A DNA stretch of 64,000 nucleotides. Origin: JAJYLM01 sp964547905. GTDB lineage: Bacteria; JAMCPX01. Position 1 is the stretch's first letter. Each line of letters opens with the position of its first letter. This document shows positions 59,853 to 64,000 of this stretch, one piece after another. Made by a program: the position numbers and the translations under genes. The stretch lies in the NCBI GenBank assembly GCA_964547905.1, contig CAZJPN010000006.1:1-64000 (forward strand), in the 5' to 3' direction. The notes under the pieces were generated by a model. That model made no database searches. It was given only the letters and a program-made list of their open reading frames with translations, and had not been told where the DNA came from.

Positions 59853-59983
59853 AGCACGTTAGAAATGGCAGGGCATGAACCGTGTCATCAAGAGGGAATA
59901 AATATCTTCTTTCTGCATACCTGCTGTCCCGCTCAAGTGCGGATCCGTCTTAGGCCGAGAATGGTCAGGTTTTCTAACGGGCT
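59853..59983. mobile_element. Short terminal-inverted-repeat element (MITE-like), copy 5 (longer)
   Basis: About 131 bp, with ends AGCACGTTAGAAA and the inverse of AGCCCGTTAGAAAAC. It is longer in its middle than the other copies. It stops 24 bases before the yajC start, so it may carry or displace the promoter. Confidence 0.7.
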
Positions 59984-60006
59984 AAAAATATAAAAGGAGA
60001 AACAAA

Positions 60007-60372
60007 ATGGATACAATTGCTTATGCAGCAGGGGCTCCTGCGGCAGCACAGGGTGGTATGTCAGGATTGATGAGTATGTTTTTACCGTTGATCATAATCT
60101 TTTTTATCTTCTGGCTGTTGTTGATAAGGCCTCAGCAAAAAAGGGTAAAGAAGCATCAAGAATTTCTTTCTAATCTTAAGAAAGGTGATGAGGTGATTAC
60201 ATCAAGCGGTATTTTCGGCAAGATAACAGGTATTGCGGATAATGCCCTTACTATCGAGATTGCCGACGGTGTTAAAATCAAAGTGGAAAAGGCGCATATT
60301 TCAGGTTATGCTGCTTCCAACCAACCTGCTTCTGTAGAGAAAGCCGGGAATACCGGTAGCACGGGAAAATAG
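60007..60372 (+). CDS. yajC: Preprotein translocase subunit YajC
   Basis: 121 residues. One membrane segment (about 23-42, FLPLIIIFFIFWLLLIRPQQ) and the conserved KRVKKHQEFLSNLKKGDEVI domain. It associates with SecDF in the inner membrane. The AAAAGGAGAAACAAA site precedes the ATG. Confidence 0.95.
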   Translation: MDTIAYAAGAPAAAQGGMSGLMSMFLPLIIIFFIFWLLLIRPQQKRVKKHQEFLSNLKKGDEVITSSGIFGKITGIADNALTIEIADGVKIKVEKAHISGYAASNQPASVEKAGNTGSTGK

Positions 60373-60422
60373 TTTATACAAACAACAGGAAAATATAACA
60401 GAGAACTGGTAACAGGATACAG

Positions 60423-61097
60423 ATGAGTATAGAGACAAACAATGATCTTCAACATATCATAACCGATCCAAGAACAATCATCTACATAGACATGGCGGAC
60501 CAGCATCTTGAGCGTATAGGATATACCGAGCATGGCAGGAAACATGCAGAATTTGTTTCGCAAAGGGCCGGTTATATATTGGAAAAGTTAGGCTTTCCGG
60601 AAAAAAGTATCAGACTTGCGGCAATTGCCGGTTATTTGCATGATCTCGGCAATCTAATAAGCCGTGGTAACCATGGCTTTTCCAGTGCCTTCCTTGCAAA
60701 GGATATACTTGCTGAGAACGGATTCAGTATAGAAGACACTGCTTTGATAATGAGCGCAATAGGTAATCATGAGGATAATGGCGGAGAAATTACAAGCGAG
60801 ATAACCGCTGCCATAATAATAGCAGATAAGACACACGTTCACAGATCCCGTGTGAGGAATAAAAACTTTATAACATTTGATATCCACGACAGGGTAAATT
60901 ATGCCGTTACAGAATCTAAGATAGATATCAACAGTGCAAAGAAAGAGATAATTCTAAACCTTGCGATAGATACGGAAATATCAGAGGTTGTCGAATATTT
61001 CGAAATATTCCTGTCCCGTATGCTTTTGTGCAAAAGGGCTGCTGAATATCTTGAGACAAAATTTTCGATGTTTATAAACAATGTTAAATTAATTTAA
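60423..61097 (+). CDS. HD-domain phosphohydrolase
   Basis: 224 residues. HD motifs: EHGRKHAEFV, AGYLHDLGNL, SAIGNHED and IIADKTH. Such domains hydrolyse phosphate bonds in nucleotides or second messengers; the substrate cannot be told from sequence. It stands between yajC and secDF, 50 bases after yajC and 10 before secDF. Confidence 0.85.
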   Translation: MSIETNNDLQHIITDPRTIIYIDMADQHLERIGYTEHGRKHAEFVSQRAGYILEKLGFPEKSIRLAAIAGYLHDLGNLISRGNHGFSSAFLAKDILAENGFSIEDTALIMSAIGNHEDNGGEITSEITAAIIIADKTHVHRSRVRNKNFITFDIHDRVNYAVTESKIDINSAKKEIILNLAIDTEISEVVEYFEIFLSRMLLCKRAAEYLETKFSMFINNVKLI

Positions 61098-61107
61098 AGG
61101 AGCAAAA

Positions 61108-63744
61108 ATGCGGAAGAATATTGTATGGAGATTGGTGCTTGTAGGATTGCTGAGCGTTATCTCTATCTTTATAGTTTTACCATCGTTCGTAAACCAGCTC
61201 CCACAATGGTGGAAGGGGCTGTTACCGTCGGCGAAACTTAATCTCGGACTTGATCTGAAAGGCGGCACCTATATTGTATTCGGTGTTGATATTGATAAGG
61301 CTATAAAAGATGATCTTACGAGAAAAGCAAACGAATTAAAGGCTACTCTTAGCAAAAAAGACGTTGCGATTCAGTCAATCTCTGTTACAACTACGGAAGA
61401 GATAAATCTTAAGCTTGCCAATGTAAACGATACTGATAAATTATTGAGTGTATTCAAGGACGATTTTCCGGATCTGCAGAAGCTTGATACATCACAACCG
61501 CCATTCTTTGCATTCGCCCTAACAAATTCTGAAGTAAATTACATGAAGAATAATATATTAAGCCAGGCTGTGGATAATATAAGAAATCGTGTAGATCAGT
61601 TCGGCGTAACCGAGCCGATTATTCAGCCTCAGGGCAGCGATCAAATTATTGTGGAACTGCCTGGTATAAAAAATCCCGCCAGAGCCATAGAGATAATAGG
61701 TAAAACAGCACAACTGGAGTTTATGCTTGTTGATGATAATCCCGTATTCTTAGCTAAACTTATAAGTGATACTAAAAATCTGTCTGATGGAATTTATTCA
61801 GGTTCAACGCCCGTGACACTGCCAAGCGGAGAAACGATCAACAGTCCGTATCTTTGGGCGTATAATAAAAATCAGCTTGAACAGTTTCTCGCGGGTAAGG
61901 TGCCGCCTCAATATATGGTCGGGTACAAGGTAAACAAGGATAAAAATACAAACCTTACCACTTACGAGACTTATATCCTTGAAAAGGATGTTTCAATGAC
62001 TGGTGACATGCTTACGGATGCGAGGATGGAGATAGGCGGCGAGTATAACCAGCCTTACGTAGGCATACGGTTCAATTCAAGAGGGGCGAGACTATTCGAT
62101 CAGCTTACGGCTGCACATGTGGGAGGAAGATTGGCGATAGTACTTGACGATATAGTTTATTCCGCTCCTGTCATACGGGAAAGAATAAGCGGAGGCGTTG
62201 CCCAAATAACCGGCAGTTTCACAGAGGACGAAGCAAAGGATCTTGCCATCGTACTGCGGGCAGGTGCTTTACCCGCACCGGTTAAAATACTTATGAAGAA
62301 CGTTGTCGGCCCTACCCTTGGCTCGGATTCTATAAGAGAGGGTATGACTGCGGCAATAGTTGGAGGCGTATTTGTCGTTGTATTCATGCTTTTATATTAC
62401 ATGATAGCCGGTGTAATAGCTGATATAGGTTTACTCATAAATGTTGTTATGATTCTCGCGATACTGGCGTTGTTCGGTGCAACATTAACATTACCTGGAA
62501 TCGCAGGTATTATTCTGTCAATAGGTATGGCTGTAGATACAAACGTGCTGAACTTTGAGAGGACGAGGGAAGAACTGAAACTCGGCAAACCCATACGTAC
62601 TGCTGTTGATGCAGGATACGACAAGGCTTTTTATACAATCATAGACTCTCATATTACAACGTTGATTACGGCAATTATCCTGTACATCTTCGGTACCGGT
62701 CCTATCAAGGGCTTTGCAGTAACCCTCAGTATCGGTGTTACTCTGAATTTGTTTACAGGACTTTTTGCAACAAGAACATTCTTCGATTATCTGAATTCAA
62801 AAGTCAGGTTGACGAAGCTGAGGTTTCTTGAATTTATCGGTAAAACAAATATTAATTTCATGGGTGCGAGGCGGTATACCTATATCATATCAGGTATCCT
62901 CGTTGCCATAGGTATAATTGCCGGCATTCAGATAGCCCGCGGCAAAGCGAATATCGGTATTGATTTCGGCGGAGGAACTTCCGTCCAGATAAAATTTCAA
63001 AAAACCATTGGCATATCGGACATAAGAAGGGTGCTCGAAAAGGCTGATATCCCAGGTTCCGAGATCCAGGAGCTTCCGAAATTGAATGAGTTTTTGATCA
63101 GCGTAAAAAAGATAAAACAGCTTCGTGAGGATATAGCGGACAAGATTATCGGTGCTTTAAAAGCCGCATTTCCAAATAATAACTTTGAGGTGGAGAATAC
63201 AAATGAGATAGGACCCGTTGTCGGTAAAAATCTCCAGAGAAATGCTTTGTGGGCTATTATCTTCTCATTGATCGCCATAATAATCTATATAGCATGGCGG
63301 TTTGAGTTTAAATTCGGTGTTGCTGCAACCATAGCCACAGCACACGACGTACTTGTAGTGCTCGGCATATTCTATCTTCTGGACAAGGAGATAACACTGC
63401 TTGTTGTGACCGCACTCTTGACGCTTGCAGGGTACTCTTTGACGGATACTGTTGTTGTATTTGATAGAATACGAGAACGGTTGAAAACAAGGAAAAATGA
63501 GTCCAACATCGAGCTTTTTAACAGAAGCATAAATGAGGTTTTAAGCAGGACAATAATAACATCGTTGACGGTTTTTCTTGTAGTATTGGCTATGTTTCTG
63601 ATGGGCGGTTCTGTATTGCATGACTTCTCCCTTGCCATGCTTATCGGTGTTATTGTGGGAACATATTCTTCGGTCTTTATAGCGAGTGCGATTGTCGTAG
63701 ATTGGATAGGGGATAAAGGAAAATTGTTTCAGAAGAAAAGATAA
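61108..63744 (+). CDS. secDF: SecDF fusion, proton-driven protein export subunit
   Basis: 878 residues. SecD part: N-terminal membrane segment, LGLDLKGGTYIVFGVD, a periplasmic domain with VDQFGVTEPIIQPQGSDQI, and a GGRLAIVLDDIVYSAPVI region. SecF part begins at about residue 580 with a second RND-type bundle (GIDFGGGTSVQIKFQ). The fused form occurs in several phyla; separate secD and secF are commoner in proteobacteria. It lies 10 bases after the HD gene (AAAGGAGCAAAA site). Confidence 0.96.
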   Translation: MRKNIVWRLVLVGLLSVISIFIVLPSFVNQLPQWWKGLLPSAKLNLGLDLKGGTYIVFGVDIDKAIKDDLTRKANELKATLSKKDVAIQSISVTTTEEINLKLANVNDTDKLLSVFKDDFPDLQKLDTSQPPFFAFALTNSEVNYMKNNILSQAVDNIRNRVDQFGVTEPIIQPQGSDQIIVELPGIKNPARAIEIIGKTAQLEFMLVDDNPVFLAKLISDTKNLSDGIYSGSTPVTLPSGETINSPYLWAYNKNQLEQFLAGKVPPQYMVGYKVNKDKNTNLTTYETYILEKDVSMTGDMLTDARMEIGGEYNQPYVGIRFNSRGARLFDQLTAAHVGGRLAIVLDDIVYSAPVIRERISGGVAQITGSFTEDEAKDLAIVLRAGALPAPVKILMKNVVGPTLGSDSIREGMTAAIVGGVFVVVFMLLYYMIAGVIADIGLLINVVMILAILALFGATLTLPGIAGIILSIGMAVDTNVLNFERTREELKLGKPIRTAVDAGYDKAFYTIIDSHITTLITAIILYIFGTGPIKGFAVTLSIGVTLNLFTGLFATRTFFDYLNSKVRLTKLRFLEFIGKTNINFMGARRYTYIISGILVAIGIIAGIQIARGKANIGIDFGGGTSVQIKFQKTIGISDIRRVLEKADIPGSEIQELPKLNEFLISVKKIKQLREDIADKIIGALKAAFPNNNFEVENTNEIGPVVGKNLQRNALWAIIFSLIAIIIYIAWRFEFKFGVAATIATAHDVLVVLGIFYLLDKEITLLVVTALLTLAGYSLTDTVVVFDRIRERLKTRKNESNIELFNRSINEVLSRTIITSLTVFLVVLAMFLMGGSVLHDFSLAMLIGVIVGTYSSVFIASAIVVDWIGDKGKLFQKKR

Positions 63745-64000
63745 TGACTAAAAGGTGGCAAAAAAGGAATGATTCTTCAGAAAACATAGTGACCAGGCTT
63801 TCAAAGTCGCTCGGTATATCAGAAGTGCTATCAACCGTTTTGGCAAACAGAGGTATTACCGACGAGAATGAGATAATGCGGTTTTTACATCCGGACCTTA
63901 AAGATCTACCCTCGCCATTTCTTATAGACGGCATGGAAAGGGCTGTCAAAAGGATTATTTTAGCACTTAAGAATCACGAAAGGATCATGCTCTATGGTGA
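63744..64000 (+). CDS. recJ: Single-stranded-DNA exonuclease RecJ (5' end; runs off window)
   Basis: The frame begins at ATG 63744, overlapping the secDF stop (TAATG), and is open to the window's right edge (85 codons visible). It matches the RecJ N-terminus: a leader with SKSLGISEVLSTVLANRGI, then FLHPDLKDLPSPFLIDGM and ERIMLYG, just before the first DHH motif expected as GDYD. The secDF-recJ order is common. Confidence 0.85.
   Translation, partial: MTKRWQKRNDSSENIVTRLSKSLGISEVLSTVLANRGITDENEIMRFLHPDLKDLPSPFLIDGMERAVKRIILALKNHERIMLYG

Overview
The window is a dense piece of bacterial chromosome, about 40-45% GC by eye. Lipoproteins, CsgG, the SecDF/YajC pair, O-antigen ligase and ExbBD indicate a diderm cell. 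An adenosylcobalamin-dependent ribonucleotide reductase, fused 2-oxoacid:ferredoxin oxidoreductase subunits, a UbiA-like prenyltransferase of the futalosine-menaquinone type, MglA/MglB and TusA/DsrE sulfur carriers fit an anaerobic deltaproteobacterium-like organism (Desulfobacterota grade). No 16S rRNA is present, so this placement is an inference.

Layout. 1-2.3 kb: 3' part of a large lipoprotein with Ig-like domains and near-identical beta-propeller blades, reading leftwards off the window. 2.3-5.9 kb: an accessory island with two toxin-antitoxin pairs, a run of tiny unknown genes, a truncated WG-repeat gene, three copies of a palindromic element and a 29-bp exact direct repeat. 5.9-10.0 kb: a START/SRPBCC protein, then an operon of two thiolase-fold proteins and two DUF35 proteins in which both thiolases lack the expected catalytic residues. 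10.1-23.7 kb: era, der, yihY, a two-component system whose sensor carries a heme-c motif, SRP RNA, dnaX-ybaB-recR, fused oxidoreductase genes, mglBA, a Lys-rich microprotein and tRNA-Asn. 23.7-36.3 kb (minus strand): prenyltransferase, O-antigen ligase, a DegT-like protein without its lysine, purC, exbBD, a lipoprotein, pyrE, purF, purL, purQ, purS and a membrane-embedded PHP protein. 36.5-42.3 kb: nrdJ behind tandem NrdR-like boxes, an acyl-CoA synthetase, and two MshEN-domain proteins. 42.5-47.5 kb: glutaredoxin, groES without groEL, a CsgG/GNA1162/FlgT-N/PEGA envelope cluster, pgsA and ogt. 47.5-55.8 kb: bioD, thrC and a sulfur cluster. 55.9-59.6 kb: a membrane glycosyltransferase operon. 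60-64 kb: yajC, an HD protein, secDF and the start of recJ.

How the genes work together. The sulfur cluster is the most coherent system: APS reductase makes sulfite, an E1-like enzyme can charge a MoaD/CysO-like sulfur carrier, a CysM-like synthase can use the thiocarboxylate to make cysteine, a JAMM protease can release product, and DsrE/TusA proteins can relay sulfur. The carrier is unusual because its GG end is internal, followed by a NIL domain, so it would have to be cut before use. purS-Q-L-F plus purC and pyrE form most of a nucleotide-synthesis locus.

The chromosome is also dotted with a family of about 100-bp elements with terminal inverted repeats (five copies, all intergenic), and another palindromic repeat has inserted in frame inside a membrane-protein gene.
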